In this document: positions 25,891 to 38,848 of the stretch, piece after piece
How positions within the stretch are numbered: the stretch's first letter is position 1
Layout of the letters: every line of letters starts with the position of its first letter
NCBI GenBank assembly: GCA_961205875.1
Contig: OY540821.1
Location: 15,810,001-15,874,000 of the forward strand
Reading direction: 5' to 3'
From: Sialis fuliginosa
Taxonomy: Eukaryota; Arthropoda; Insecta; Megaloptera; Sialidae
DNA length: 64,000 bases
Made by a program: the position numbers and the translations under genes
The notes under the pieces: generated by a model
Seen by the model: only the letters and a program-made list of their open reading frames with translations
What the model was told of the DNA's origin: nothing
Databases searched by the model: none

Positions 25891-26329
25891 CCCATGGTAT
25901 CCACAACTGTTGGTATGTAATATATTTAATCACACATTTTTATAAAAATAAATAAAACTTTCGCCTCCTATGGACACGGTAGGTTCAGATTTAATTCAAT
26001 ATTGGTTTCAAATCTGATTATTTCGATTAACAGCCTTTTAAAGGAACGCAGAAGCTCGTATTGGGGCTCTCGCCGATATAATGAGATTGGCATCATGTTA
26101 AATTTGCTTACCCGATTTACTACGAAACACCCCCGCCCCCCCACGCCCCTCTCGCCGCTCTTGTACACCCCATTATCAATCCTAATTCTTACCTTTTTAG
26201 TGCTTACCGTTTAACAAGCGTTGCATAGAACTTTATACTATTTACGATTTAATGGTAAGATGATTTAAATTAATTATTACAAAATCATGAAAAACAGATA
26301 GTAATTTACTTAATCTTAAATCATGTTCG

Positions 26330-26690
26330 TTATGGTTTCGCACGGGAGTTAATATTCCACCCTCTGTGACGTATGGAGAGTTGTACTTGATGTTTTAGCT
26401 GACCTGGCAAACGTTGTTCTACCCAAAAATAATTTGTTCAAAAATCAGACCATAAATACACATTTTCGTAAATATCTCGACTCCAGCCTCACCTACTGAG
26501 TCAATTTTTTGTAAAAATATTTCTTGCCACGTAACTAACATATATTCTGAATATGAGCCAAATCCATAATAAGATAAACCTAACAGAGCATCAAACGAAC
26601 ATATGGTGTGAATATGGCTTTGATACATCCAGTAGTTTAGGTCTGATGAGATCACATATATACGCACCGTTTTAGTAGGTGTAGAATAGT
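26330..26690. repeat. Probable retroelement fragment
   Basis: GACCTGGCAAACGTTGTTCT and the surrounding sequence resemble a motif common in dispersed insect repeats. This is recognition from memory and was not checked. A minus-strand frame (26419-26667) has no assignable domain. Confidence 0.35.
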
Positions 26691-27338
26691 ATAGAATAAA
26701 TTCCTATTGTGCGATCCTATCAGATAATTCTCCGTAAATCGTAGGGTCTCATAAGTATCACCTGCCCTGATTACCCCAGGGCACTTCTCCTTCCGTTATG
26801 TAATCCATTAGGTGCGTTCGTTGTAATAATCTAGCTATAATAATGTCATAAGGGAAATGAAAAAAAATCGGAACTGCCATTAAATTATTTCTACCATTAT
26901 TTTTTATTATTAATTATGTGGATTTTTTTAACGAATTAGTTGTTTTATATGGGTTTAAGAATTCCATTTACGTGGTTTCTATGTACGCGATATTAGGTCA
27001 ACAAAATAAGCAATGAATATTCACGCAACGGTAAACAGTTTTAGTGTATTGCGTCAGATCTTGTATATCTCAAACCCGCATTACATATTTACTTGTACTC
27101 GAATTCCCGTACACAGTCTACACAAAACATAAAGTACATACACACATATGTACTTGTAATTAAATAGGGGACTTGATGGAATACATGATCCAATATTTAA
27201 TATTATATCATTGATGATATGTGTGTTTAAATTATTGCTAGTATTTGATACGAATTTACCCTTTAACGGGTAATGTTTGTTATTTATTAATTCGAAATTA
27301 CTGGTGATTTACGAAAGAAATATTCATAGGTACAAACC

Positions 27339-27616
27339 CAGGGTGTCCACTTTCTGGAAAGTCAGGGAAGCCTAAAGTGGTCAGGGAAAGTCAGGGAATT
27401 TATTTAAAATTTTTAAAAGTCAGGGAATTTATTGAATTTTTTTTTTTTTTTGGAAGTCAGGGAATTTATTATATCTGGAAAGTCAGTAAAGTGTATAAAT
27501 TTTAGTTGACGAGTACATTGTACATTCTGGGGCTCCTCGATCACTTCTTGCCCCCGAGCTTCTAGTGGTCAGGGAAAGTCAGGGAATTTTATTTTCAAAA
27601 AACAGTGGACACTCTG
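27339..27616. mobile_element. CAGGGTGTCCACT MITE with 5-bp TSD AAACC
   Basis: Ends CAGGGTGTCCACT and AGTGGACACTCTG, flanked by AAACC at 27334-27338 and 27617-27621. Interior repeats of AGTCAGGGAA as in the 21.9 kb copy. Confidence 0.88.
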
Positions 27617-27621
27617 AAACC

Positions 27622-29274
27622 TGTTTTGTTACTTAGTGGTATGGTCAAATTAAAATAACTAGCAATTAAATATTTAAATATACATACATGTTCTTTAATA
27701 TCTTTTTAAGGCAACATGAATTAATGACGAATTAATTAGTATTTAAATTTGGAGGGTGGTTTTCACCCCTTCAATAACTGTTTACGCACGTACAAATAAT
27801 AAATGTCCCTTAGGTTCAATTAAACCACGAATGTACCAAGTCTTATTAAAATTAATGAGATAATATTCGCATCGTTCACTTTTTAGACAAAATTTCGAAT
27901 ATTTCCAAAACCTCTAATCCGATTAGCACCAAAATCAATAGGTCTGAAGTACTCACTAAGACAAACATTTTCCGCAAAATTAGTTCAGATCGGTGAATTT
28001 TTACAGTAGTTACACACATAAACACAACCACTGTTGATAATTTCAAAAAATCTGTCAAAAGTGGAGTTACTCATTTTTCCCTCAGAATCAATTAAGTTAT
28101 TATATACGTAATAATAAAGCTATTGAAAACTTCTTCCTATGAAAGGAGTATTCAGTTGAAAGTTACATAATGGTTACGTGAAAACATTCCTAACAAATAT
28201 GAATACTGGAAAACTGTTGTAGCTGTTCGCGGTTTTAATTAAAAATTGCATTATTTATTTTTGCATTAAAATTCATTACCTAATTTATAGGAGGTGGAGA
28301 GACTTGTGTATGCGTGTATGTATCGAATAAAAAATTCAGCTTTCTATTTAGGTATGACTTCCCTTTAAAAATATCATGTGATATCGAAGAAAATATTTAT
28401 ATAGTTTATCTACGCGAGATTGCTCGATGAAGTTTTAATTTTTGTAAATAATCTATTAATTATCAACCAATGCAAACTTTAAAACTTCAGTGAGAATTTT
28501 AAAGTTATTATTTGCTTCTAGAATAATCAGAAATCAAAAATCAATTTAGACATTTTTTTTTTTAATTTGATTTTGTAATGAAAATATCTTCGTCCATTTT
28601 GATAGTTTTTAAAGTATGTGTCTGTCTAATTACTGAAAAGAACAGAACATAAATTATAGAATTTTTTTTCTGTTATGAATCATTTGAAAAAAAATATTTA
28701 AATTAAAATTTAAAAAATTTGAGGGAAAAAAATTAACTGAACTTGCTGTGAATCAGCCCTACTGTAAAAAAAACTGCACAAATATATAATAAACAAACAG
28801 CACTGAGCTTTCGGAAAAGAAGCAATTCATCGTTCAAGAGATCTTTATCATCTGTAAAATTTTCAATGACCCACGAGGTATGGCATTTTCCCCTACATAT
28901 CCAAAATTTGATAAAGACGAAAAAAGAAACTGAATTATCAGACTTTATTAAAAACAAAACTTTAATAAAAGAATATTGCTTTTGAAATAATCGAACAACG
29001 ATATTAAATTTCAGTTTAATTTTATCGAAGAGGATTTTCAATATATCCAGAACTCTCTAGATACAATCTGTAAAGTTTGCTAAATGAGAAATTATCAACT
29101 TTATGTATTATAATGTAACATAGTTAAAGTGTCATTAATAACAAAACTTGTGTCGGTAAAGAAGATATCTGTATTAAATTGTCGAGAATGTTAATTTCTA
29201 ACTTATTTTATCATAAATTACCTTAATTTTTGGTTCAAGAGAGTAAGCTTGTATTATATTTACATATTAGGTGA
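27622..29274. other. AT-rich stretch; no supported gene
   Basis: A 102-residue hydrophobic minus-strand frame (28733-29041) shows no domain or splice partners and was not called. Confidence 0.4.
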
Positions 29275-29399
29275 TCCATCGCAGTGGCGAGGCGTGAAAT
29301 TTTTAAAAGGGAAGCATATTTTGTCAATCCTCCCCCTCCTGTTCAAGCTTTTACTTTTTTAAATAAATTCTTATATATTTATATTAACTAAATGATTCT
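29275..29399. repeat. Flank shared with palindrome copy 1, hAT-like outer end
   Basis: In reverse orientation it matches 18735-18870 (GGGAAGCATATTT, CAATCCTCCCCCTCCT, AAATAAATTCTTATATATTT). It starts with CAGTGGCGAGGCGTG, which resembles hAT ends. Confidence 0.75.
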
Positions 29400-30141
29400 A
29401 CGTCTTATTTTCTTGTATTTTAGTCGATATTTGTATGACGAGTTGAAGTTCACTGCAGGAAATTTCACTAAATAATTTTGAATTTTAGATTTCGTTAAAA
29501 GTATGTTTTTTGTATAGAAAATGACGGGAAAAGTTGAACTGTTCAAACCGCAGGTCTGTATCTCAAATCGTTCTCGAGATATAGCCTCTCAAAATTTTAA
29601 TTTTTTCAAATTTTTGGAGAAAAAAGGCCATAACTTTTGAACGTGTGGTCGGAATTGATTTTAGTTGACGGATTTGAAATCAGCGTGTCAAAATCTATAT
29701 AATGACATGTATAATACTTTAAAATCAGACAAAAAAAATTTGGTCAAAAATCGACATTTTTTTAAGGTATACCCCTTTGAATTTTTTCGATTTTTCGCGA
29801 AAATTTTTTTTGCGAGTTTTAAGGTATTATACATGTCATTACATAGATTTTGACACGCTGATTCCAAATCCGTCAACTAAAATCAATTTCGACCACACGT
29901 TCAAAAGTTATGGCCTTTTTTCTCCAAAAATTTGAAAAAACTAAAATTTTGGGAGGCTATATCTCGAGAACGGTTTGAGATACAGACCTGCGGTTTGAAC
30001 AGTTCAACTTTTCACGTCATTTTCTATACAAAAAACATACTTTTAACTAAATCAAAAATTCTAAATTTTTTAGTGAAATTTCTTGCAATGAACTTCAACT
30101 CGTCATACAAATATCGACTAAAATACAAGAAAATAAGACGT
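29400..30141. mobile_element. 742-bp palindromic (foldback-like) element, copy 2
   Basis: Exactly the same length as copy 1, with the same ACGTCTTATTTTCTTG ends and inverted arms. It is inverted relative to copy 1, as judged from the shared flank. Confidence 0.92.
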
Positions 30142-30307
30142 AGAGGTATTAAAGTTGTATAATTGAGTGTGTAAATAAATATTAAATGGTATTTTTGATT
30201 TTTGGTTAATTCTAATAATATTTTTAAATTATTTATTAACTGAAAACACAGATTTGTATTAATTTACCCATAAAGCAACGATACAGTAACGTTATCAAAC
30301 ACAAATA

Positions 30308-30441
30308 CAATGGAACTTCGTTAGTACGTTTTTGAAGAGATTGAGGAAAAACACGTTCTAATGAGAAGGCGTCTTAAATGCCGGGACCTAACAATAAAAA
30401 CCTAATACTATGGCGAAAAACGTACTAAAGAGGTTCCACTG
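30308..30441. mobile_element. 134-bp mariner-like MITE with TA TSD
   Basis: Arms of about 23 bp (CAATGGAACTTCGTTAGTAC and complement of CAGTGGAACCTCTTTAGTAC), flanked by TA at 30306-30307 and 30442-30443. Confidence 0.88.
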
Positions 30442-30839
30442 TATTGAATTATTCTAGACAAACCATTATTCAAAATTAGGTGTAATAATTGGTAAAGATA
30501 TTACACATTATTAAAAGTAATCTCAATTTGACCTCCCCTCCAATTATACCATGAAATTGATCCTGACACTCCTTAAAACTAGCAGGGACATTTATTACAA
30601 TTTGAGGGAGACCTCACACATTTCTAGACTCCCCCTCCAAACAATAAAACAAATCTACACTTAGTAATGTGGATGATTAGTATTATATTTACACAATGAC
30701 CACTGCAATAATCCAGTAGTTCTCAAAATAAATAAATTACTGATTTTATTTTTATCATTTTCATTTATAAGTTTATCTTCTATCCCAAAACATATTTAAA
30801 CTATTGAGTATATATATATATATGATAAATCTATATCAA

Positions 30840-30947
30840 TATATTTATATGTTATGAAGCCCAATGTCTATCTGTCTGTCAGTTAGGAGTTAGGGCGCTT
30901 ATCACTCGATAACCACTTATCCGATTTACGTGTTTTTTTTTAGTTCA
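30840..30947 (+). repeat. CTGT repeat family C, interrupted copy (left part)
   Basis: CTATCTGTCTGTCAG, GCGCTTATCACTCGAT and GATTTACGTG match the reverse complement of 13530-13645. The match resumes after 31736 (CTCTCGTTAG, TATATTTTGTTAC), so an element has split it. Confidence 0.65.
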
Positions 30948-30951
30948 TAGA

Positions 30952-31731
30952 TGGCTGATTCTCAAAAAAAATCTAAATTGGTGTCCTTTCTGATTTCTAT
31001 AAAACGAGATCGAAAATTAAAGTTAAGGAGATTCTTTTATGAAACTACATCACTAGGTGTACCAAATTGTATATTGATTTTATTTCAGTTATTATAAATT
31101 GTAAAAGTATATTAAAATTTATACCTCAAAAATCATTCCCTCACTGTGTCCCAACCACCAAATTTAAATACATTTCTAATTTGTTTCGAAAAGTTTTCTA
31201 GAATGTGTTTAATAACTTATTATTTATTCATTTATAACAATATTCTCTATTTAAAAATGTACAACAGTAAGTAAAACACAAACAGAAAAAAACAGAAAAT
31301 AAATTTACAAGTATGTCCTTAAAAAACGAATCATTCCCTCACAATTTCTGTAACAGTGAAATTAGACCGTAATTTTAAATCTATCTGAATGCAGTGTTAT
31401 TGTTTTTATAATGTGGCAATACTGACATTAAAAAATAAATATGGCGAAAGGGCTGAGTGTTGAAGTGTATTGTTGAAATTGTTTTAAAGTATTATCCAAA
31501 TTTACATTTTCGCTCGTCATTCCCTCACTAATACACTAAGCTATCATATCCTCACTTTTGAATTTTTGTTTTAACCCCCTTTAAAGTCAAAAATATTGGG
31601 GACCACTATAACCCTTCAGAAAATTACCCTATGTTTTATTATATTTACGAAATAAATTGTAAATTATTAAAAAAAAAAAAACCACAATATAACAAAATCA
31701 TTTTTCTACTTTTTTTGAGAATCAGCCAGAT
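30952..31731. mobile_element. Inverted-repeat element with TGGCTGATTCTC ends
   Basis: Left TGGCTGATTCTCAAAAAAA at about 30953 and right TTTTTTTGAGAATCAGCCA ending near 31731. The interior contains several copies of CATTCCCTCAC (near 31134, 31332, 31518). It is inserted into a CTGT family C repeat whose uninterrupted relative is at 13530-13645. Confidence 0.7.
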
Positions 31732-31739
31732 ATATTCTC

Positions 31740-34008
31740 TCGTTAGGTTTTAATATATATTTTGTTACATTAGGAAAACCATTCTTTGGTAAGATCTGAC
31801 TGTGATACCATGTGAAAATCATTTTTTTTTATGATGTGACGAAAAAAATTCAATAAAAATAAAAGTGAAACAGTCAATTTTTAAAACGAAACACCTCAAA
31901 TGTGTCAATAAATAGTCATCAAAAAATACATCAAAAATTTAATAAAAATTAAAATTACATAACACCCATCTAATTTTCAACTTATATTTAAAAAGATAAC
32001 AATCGGACTTACATTACCATTAAAAAAATTCATCAATAATGCACGATGCATCGTATCGTTTTCATTTAAAACAATCAATAAATATTACATCACGACAAAT
32101 ACATGTAGGTGTATACAGGAAGTAACTACGTGGAGGGGGGGGGTGGTCTCCACCCTTAGATGAGATACGCCCTAACGGGATACTCAAACTGTACCCCCTA
32201 GAGCTATCAAAATCCAATTAATCTATCTTACCAAATGCACTGATGTGTTAGAACACAGAATTCAATTCCTTTGTTTTACGTCAAATACTACAGACGCGTG
32301 CGTATGTGTGTGTGTGTGTGCGTGTGTGATTCTGTGGAAAATAAACGACAAGTTCATATTTTTAACTATTCAGTTGCAAATGTGATTAAGTTCAATTTTC
32401 GTCAATTTACAATAAAACATGTTTGTAATTCGCTAAATCTTAATTTGAATTCAAATCGCTGTTTGGGAACTTCAGAAGGGTTCAAGTTCTATTCTATAGG
32501 GGGCAAAGTAGTCACTGACCATAGTGAATACAATAACTTACTAGTTTTTGGTTTTAATTACAAAAAATATTTATTATATTTTCCAGTTATACTATCCTAT
32601 AGACCAAAAATCTAAAAAAAAGATAGTACAGACTTTGGTGATACTACAAACGACAAATATTACAGTTAGCAATATAATTTAAAACTTTGGAGAAATAAAG
32701 ATGGACGGCATACATTTATTTATTTTTATTTTCATTCCTAAGCATATGGTATGTCGAAATGTGGATCTTAATTTTTTTCTAACTCTAAAATGATGTCTGC
32801 AAAGGGCTCTAAACAATTCACGTACTTAGTGCGTACCTTCGGAACCCTAAAGGCATAATCTGTGTATGCCTTGATCGATTTTTATTAATTATAAACAAAT
32901 AACTCATATAACCCTCATTTAATATTATCAAAAACCAAAAATAAACCAATTAAGTAACATCTAATAAAAGTAAATTAGAGTATTAACATATAAAAATAAC
33001 AAATAATTCTCAAACTTTATAAATAAATAACTTAAAATAAACATTATTTAATAAAAATAAAATTTTTTCTTTAATTCTAATTTAATATATAAAAAGGCAA
33101 AATTAACTAAAAAAATTATTTGATATTTTGTGTTAGCACATGCGACTTATATTCCGTGTAATCAATTCAATTAATGAGTAATTCGAAACCGCCAATATAA
33201 GTTCGACATAATGTGAAAATATATAAAAAAGAAACTCATTAAATTATATCTGGCCGACAATATACATTTCATTGTTTGTTTTTATCTGTTTAGCTATTAT
33301 TGGTTATTGAATGGGAGCTGTTACATTTGAGTAAATTAAGACTCAAATATATTGCTATTACCAGTAGATATTTTTTTACTAAAGATAAAAAAAATCGAAT
33401 TCGAGATTTAGATGGAAATATTCTTTTTGGCTTTTCGATAGTTTCACCATGATGTCTGTGTGTCTGTCTGTCTGTGGGTGAAATTAAATTTTATATTTCT
33501 TCAAGAAAAAAAAACATTTTTTTGAAAATGATTTTACAATCGGAAACAAATGTCAAATTTTGAATTTTTGTAATTATTTTTGATTATATATACATAGAAA
33601 AAAATAAATAGAAAACCTTTGTATATAATTTATCTAAATTATATAGGTACATTCAATTTTCTCTTGTCTCTATCAAATTAAGAAATAAATATCATTATGT
33701 AATAATAACATTTAATTTCGTCTCCTAATTTAATTTCTATTTTATCAAAGACAGCGACCTGGTTTGATTATGTTTAAAGTTAATTATTTAAATCGGAAAT
33801 GGGACTATTTCATGGCTGAAGGAGTCTTTAAAATAAACATAAAAGAAATCGACTGAAAGCTCTCCCCTCTTCAGAGTAAGTACATTTCACTGTAATTAGT
33901 TTAAGTACCTTAAATGTTTGACAAATAAAAATACGACGTACGTTTTGAAATATTTTATTTTAATGGGTATTCAATGGTCATATAGTTTTGTTATTTATTT
34001 CATATTTT
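31740..34008. other. AT-rich stretch with microsatellite; no gene
   Basis: A (GT)n tract at 32302-32328 creates a chance 114-residue frame. A TGTCTGTCTGTCTGTG tract lies at 33458-33478. Nothing else is supported. Confidence 0.45.
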
Positions 34009-34490
34009 TTTGCTTCCTCACTATATCGAAGATACGAGAAGCTTTGTGATCGTTTTAAAATGAGACAAAAAAATTGTTCTCCGATTTCAAAATTTTAAAT
34101 TGATCTTTCCATTTCAGATCAAGACAAACACTTTTTGTTCCGTATCTGTCTGTGTGTCTGTCCCCTGAATCTTTGTCGCACGCATAACTCATGAACCATT
34201 GAACCGATATTAATAAAACTTGGTTGGATGGTTGGGTTTGTCTTGTGGACAGTCACATTTCATAATCGTGTGTAAGGGGGAGAGGTGACATCCCAAAATA
34301 TTTATTTTTTCAAGATATCTCAAGAACGACACATATTACATTCAATTTCCTATAATATTTAACATATTAAATGCCATTTTGACGTTTACATAGCAAAAAA
34401 ATGTAGATTTAAATTTAAATTGTCAAAAAATTAAAATTATACGAAAAAATAATCAGGTGCATTCGAACTAATATTTTTTAGTAAAATTGA
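34009..34490 (+). repeat. Dispersed repeat with CTGT tract, family A, second copy
   Basis: Matches 11865-12180 and then continues with ATACGAAAAAATAATCA, which is shared with 9735-9755. The tetranucleotide tract is TCTGTCTGTGTGTCTGTCC at about 34145. Confidence 0.8.
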
Positions 34491-34615
34491 TTAAAAATTA
34501 AATGCCATTGTACAATTTTGGTGAATTTAGCACTGTGAATTTACTTGGAAGATGTTTTTTATATTATGCTTAATGTGAATGCATTAGCTCTCACCAACGA
34601 AGTGTATTCATAGAC

Positions 34616-34694
34616 CAGTGGTGTAGGAACGGGGGGGCTTTTGGGGTCGACCCCCCCCCCCCGAAATATTCAATGTTTTCTTACTATGCCACTG
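34616..34694. mobile_element. Tiny hAT-like remnant
   Basis: CAGTGGTGTAGGAACGGGGG at the left and CTATGCCACTG at the right, about 78 bp apart, with the middle GACCCCCCCC. It resembles the right end of the element at 44260-44325. No clean 8-bp duplication. Confidence 0.55.
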
Positions 34695-35611
34695 TCAGAC
34701 GTATAGAAGTATAAAGGAATATGTAATTTTTTAATGTAATAATTGTATTATTTTGTTTACTTTGATCAAAAGGAAAACCAGAACCGACCCTGCCTATAAA
34801 CTTTGTGATATTCTGAACTGGATATAATGTATTCACTCACCGTCGCAAAACTGTAACCGCTTTTGTTGTAACAAAATTTACCAAACGTATTTCATTAATT
34901 AACCAGGTCGACACGGGATGTTCAAAGAGCGCTGCTATCGCTTATCGCAGTGACGCCATCTCTCGGAAATGTCATGCAAACGTTTCTATGGCGCGAAACT
35001 CAAACCGCAAACTTTTAAACATGATATGCCTCACAAGTTTTATTTTAATAATGAAGATAACAGAAGTCGTGCGAAATTTTGATACGAAATTAAGAATTAT
35101 TCAAACTTCACAATTTGAGAATTTATGATAAGTATGATACATTGTTTGCGTTTTGTTTTTGAAATGTATAATTATGTTGACATAACATTTGTTTGATGTA
35201 AAATTATTCCCATATTTCTCCAAATTATTCGTAATCGGTGACGACGGAACATTTTTATTTCACGACAATGGGGGAGAAGAGCATGCTAATTTAAAAACAA
35301 ACTGCTTTGTAATTTTAATGTAAAATTTTGCAATTTTACAGTCTACTAACGAGATACTAAATTTTAACTGTTAACATTTTTTATAACGTTAATTATTTTT
35401 TGTTTTTTAACCTCTTTATATATATCTATTAATATTTTTAATGTTCGGGGCCAAGAATGAAATAGTTACACTCCTGTTTAAAACAAGGACAAGTATATTC
35501 CAAACCTATTTCTATCTCTTTCTTTTGACACGACTCTGTTTTCGAGTCAGATGCGTGGTCCATTCTCTATGTCTATGGTTAAGCTGTTTTCAAAAAAAAA
35601 TTACTAGTTTT
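34695..35611. other. Mostly AT-rich; moderate-GC patch 34900-35030
   Basis: The patch (AAAGAGCGCTGCTATCGC, GGCGCGAAACTC) has no long frame or recognised RNA. The rest is AT-rich. Confidence 0.35.
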
Positions 35612-35615
35612 TTAA

Positions 35616-36235
35616 GGGGGCAGACCCAGTTGGGACTTCCAAAAAATTTATGGCAAAATATTAAAAAATAAGTGGGATACAGCAAATTTGGGAGGGGTCC
35701 AAAAAAAAGTGTTTTGCCGTGATCACTGCTACTCGTTACTAGATCATCTGAAATAAAAAAAAAAAAAACATAAGGAATCATTAGCTAATGATATAATGCT
35801 CCGGATGAACGAAGGGATTTGAAAAATTTTGAAATTTCACAAAATGGCGGATATTGAAAGTCAAAATTCTTTATTCGACTAAAATTTCACTCGCATTTTC
35901 GGCTATAAAAAAATAATAATCGTCAAAAAAAAATATCCTTCGTTCATCCTGAGGACAATTATGTATAGAATAAGTGAGAAAAATTTCAAACCAATCGAGC
36001 CGTTCTCAAGTTACAGTGATCACCGACTTCAAAAAAACATGGTTTCGAGAAAAACACGTTTAAAGTTTTGAGTACGAATTGCATGCAGATAAAAAATTTA
36101 TTTTGGAACTTACACTGAATCGTCTATGGACAGGACATTTGTCTGAAATTTTCAAAGAATACTTTTGAAATATTCTACTTTGAGAAAATGCAAAAAAAAA
36201 ATGGATTTTTCAAAATTCTAACTGGGTCTGCCCCC
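35616..36235. mobile_element. TTAA-target DNA element, 620 bp
   Basis: Ends GGGGGCAGACCCAGTT and its complement, flanked by TTAA at 35612-35615 and 36236-36239. A TTAA duplication points to piggyBac or Kolobok-type mobilisation; the family cannot be decided. An inner inverted repeat, GGATGAACGAAGG/CCTTCGTTCATCC, lies near 35803 and 35938. No transposase. Confidence 0.85.
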
Positions 36236-36750
36236 TTAAGCTGGGACACCTTGTATTTTATGCATCTAATCATTTTGGCTTTTGAATAATTTATATTTAC
36301 TGATACCAGATATAAAATTGACAGCCCTGCATTGCACAAAGTATTATAAAACCTCAAGTAAAATTAATATCCCGCTAAAGTTTGGGCGTAATGAATCATT
36401 ACTGAGAACACTATTGGGTAAAGTTTTACACCAAGCGTCATGATCTTAGTTGTCTATAAACTTTATACTTCTGCTGATGTGAGCATGTAACATTACAAAA
36501 TTTTAATTAAGTATCTAGGTATCCATTTTGGTTCAAGTTTATTACATATTAGTACACCGTTTTTATATGCCTTTTTGTCTACAATCTTACGATGGATTTA
36601 AACTCTTAAAGATGTTCATTAAATTTAAAGTTTCAGATGTAAGTGAGAAAATATGTAGCTAATTAATAATATAATACGTCTCCGAAGACTGGGTTTATTT
36701 TATTTTAAGATGAGATTTTGGGACAAATCAACTATTATTATAGTAAGGTG

Positions 36751-37020
36751 CAGTGGGGTAAGTGCATTAACGGGTTCTTTTTGTTATAATACGAGTGAAA
36801 TTGTAATAGCTAATATGTAGTGAACTACTAAAAGTTAATACCAACTTGTTTAAAAAGTTCACTACTCCAAAACTAAACAACGTATCTTGATGCGATAAAA
36901 AGCATTTTATACTAGGCGTATTCACAATTCTGCTCTTACCCCATAGCGTATGAAATAATGCTTCAAAGCGTTTTTAACTACCGGTAATGCACTTGCCCCG
37001 AAAATGGGGCAAGTGCACTG
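36751..37020. repeat. Inverted-repeat element with GGGG(C/T)AAGTGCA ends
   Basis: Left CAGTGGGGTAAGTGCATTAA. The right part has CCGGTAATGCACTTGCCCCG followed by a further inverted copy, GGGGCAAGTGCACTG, so the right end folds on itself. Confidence 0.7.
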
Positions 37021-38848
37021 TAGTTGACATTTTTTACAATTTCCTATCATAATGCAAATATACAAAGAAAATTGGCGTCCTATTCAATTTAAACTAGTCA
37101 GTAATAACTGCACAATCATTTGATACTGAAAATATTAAGTATTTATATAACAGATTGAAAATATATGGGTTCAAAATTCAACTCCGGTAACATATGCATA
37201 ACAAAGTAAAAAATTTGATTTTTATATTAGGAGCTATATTCCACCATTTTTAAACAATCCAGCTCTAGATAGACATACCCATCCCACACGACTACCTTTC
37301 CTCCCCTCTCCCCCATTCTCTAGGTTTAAATACAGCAGGATTAGTTAACGCTGATTCGCCGCTAAGACAAATGACGGTGCGTCTGTTTAACTACGTCATT
37401 TTTCGTGGAGATTAGAGGAAATACTGTAAGGCGTGAGATTATAGCGGTTAGACGCGATAAAGACGGTCATGTGTATGTGTTTCTTTCTCTTTCTCTCTAG
37501 AACGTATTTCACATACGTTTTATGTGTGCCTATGTGCAGACAAAAACTCAAATAGATTAGAATTGTTGTTGGCTACTTGCGGGTATACTCGTCAAAAATA
37601 TTAAAACATAATGATTTACTCAATAATATTTATTTACCACAGTTTTAAATAATGTAATTTTTTTTTTCGAAAGTAATAAAATATAAGTATAACAAAATAA
37701 TGGGGGGGGAGAAGCTTAACGTCTTATTAATGATGTACACTAAAATTGTAATTAGAAAAGCAACTAAAATCGTTATTTTCACAATCTAACTAATTTGAAT
37801 TTAAAAAAATGTTTATTCTACACAGAGCCATACTTACATATAAGGTGCTAATGGAAAAATTAGGTCGCACTAAATGTTTATAGTTGGTGAAAAAGAAAAG
37901 GTTTCACAATATTATAATAACCTAACCTGAGGCCTTATCCAATAAATTTTATTTTTTTAACTATACATTTTTTTTCATTCTTCATTTGGCCTCGATTCTC
38001 AAGATGTGTAAATAAGGGGTCTTGCCATTACATTTAAATGCGAGGTTAATGTTCTACATTTCAATTAAATATTTCTTTAATATATTTATATGTAAAAATC
38101 CGCAAATGAAAATAATTTTTTTGTAATATTTTAACATTATTAATTAAACCTTCACACGTCGATATAATAATAATTATTGTAATTACATAACATATCTATA
38201 AGGGGAAATGCACTACCGATATTTAAGATAACCATATTACCCCATATTCCCTTTCTTTGCTTAACAATAACAAACACCACAAAATACAAAAGTGAAGAAA
38301 AAGTATGAAAAAAAAAACGCAGTATACGAAATACATTTTTTACCCACAACTAAATCTTAAAGATCGAAATTTCCGTCTGAAGAAGAAAAACAATACATAA
38401 GTTAAACATTACAGGAAACATTAGATTTTCAAGACAATTTAACAAGATATAAGAAAAACTCTACAATAGTGTGAAATTGTGAAAATTTCCACTAAATTTA
38501 TTCATTTGCCAAACACAAAACTATGTAAACTTATCATAAATTTACATTCATGTTTTAGTTTATGATAATAGTGCCAACTGCAAAAGAAAAATACGACAGA
38601 TATGTTAAACAGAAAAAAAACTATGTGTTGAAGAGAAAATGCATTCTACAGCTAGGGAAATTTAAAAATTCAATGAGATTGAAAAATCTTGAATATTTTA
38701 ACGTTCTGAATTTATCAATGAACAAATAATTTAACAGTCAAGTATAATTTTTTTTTATCAGGAACATTTTATTTCATCATAGAGTTATAATATACCGCCT
38801 GACATGCTCACAAAATTTTCATGAATTATATTTTAATGTTCTTTAAAT
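37021..38848. other. AT-rich stretch; GC-richer 37260-37480
   Basis: No gene was recognised. The GC-richer segment (GCTGATTCGCCGCTAAG and following) has no long frame. Confidence 0.35.

Noticed and set aside
28733-29041. 102-residue hydrophobic minus-strand frame
   Set aside because: No signal of a family, no neighbouring exons, and A/T-driven Phe/Leu/Ile/Lys composition.
32271-32615. 114-residue plus-strand frame
   Set aside because: Its start runs through a (GT)n microsatellite (alternating Cys-Val) and the rest has no domain or splice context.
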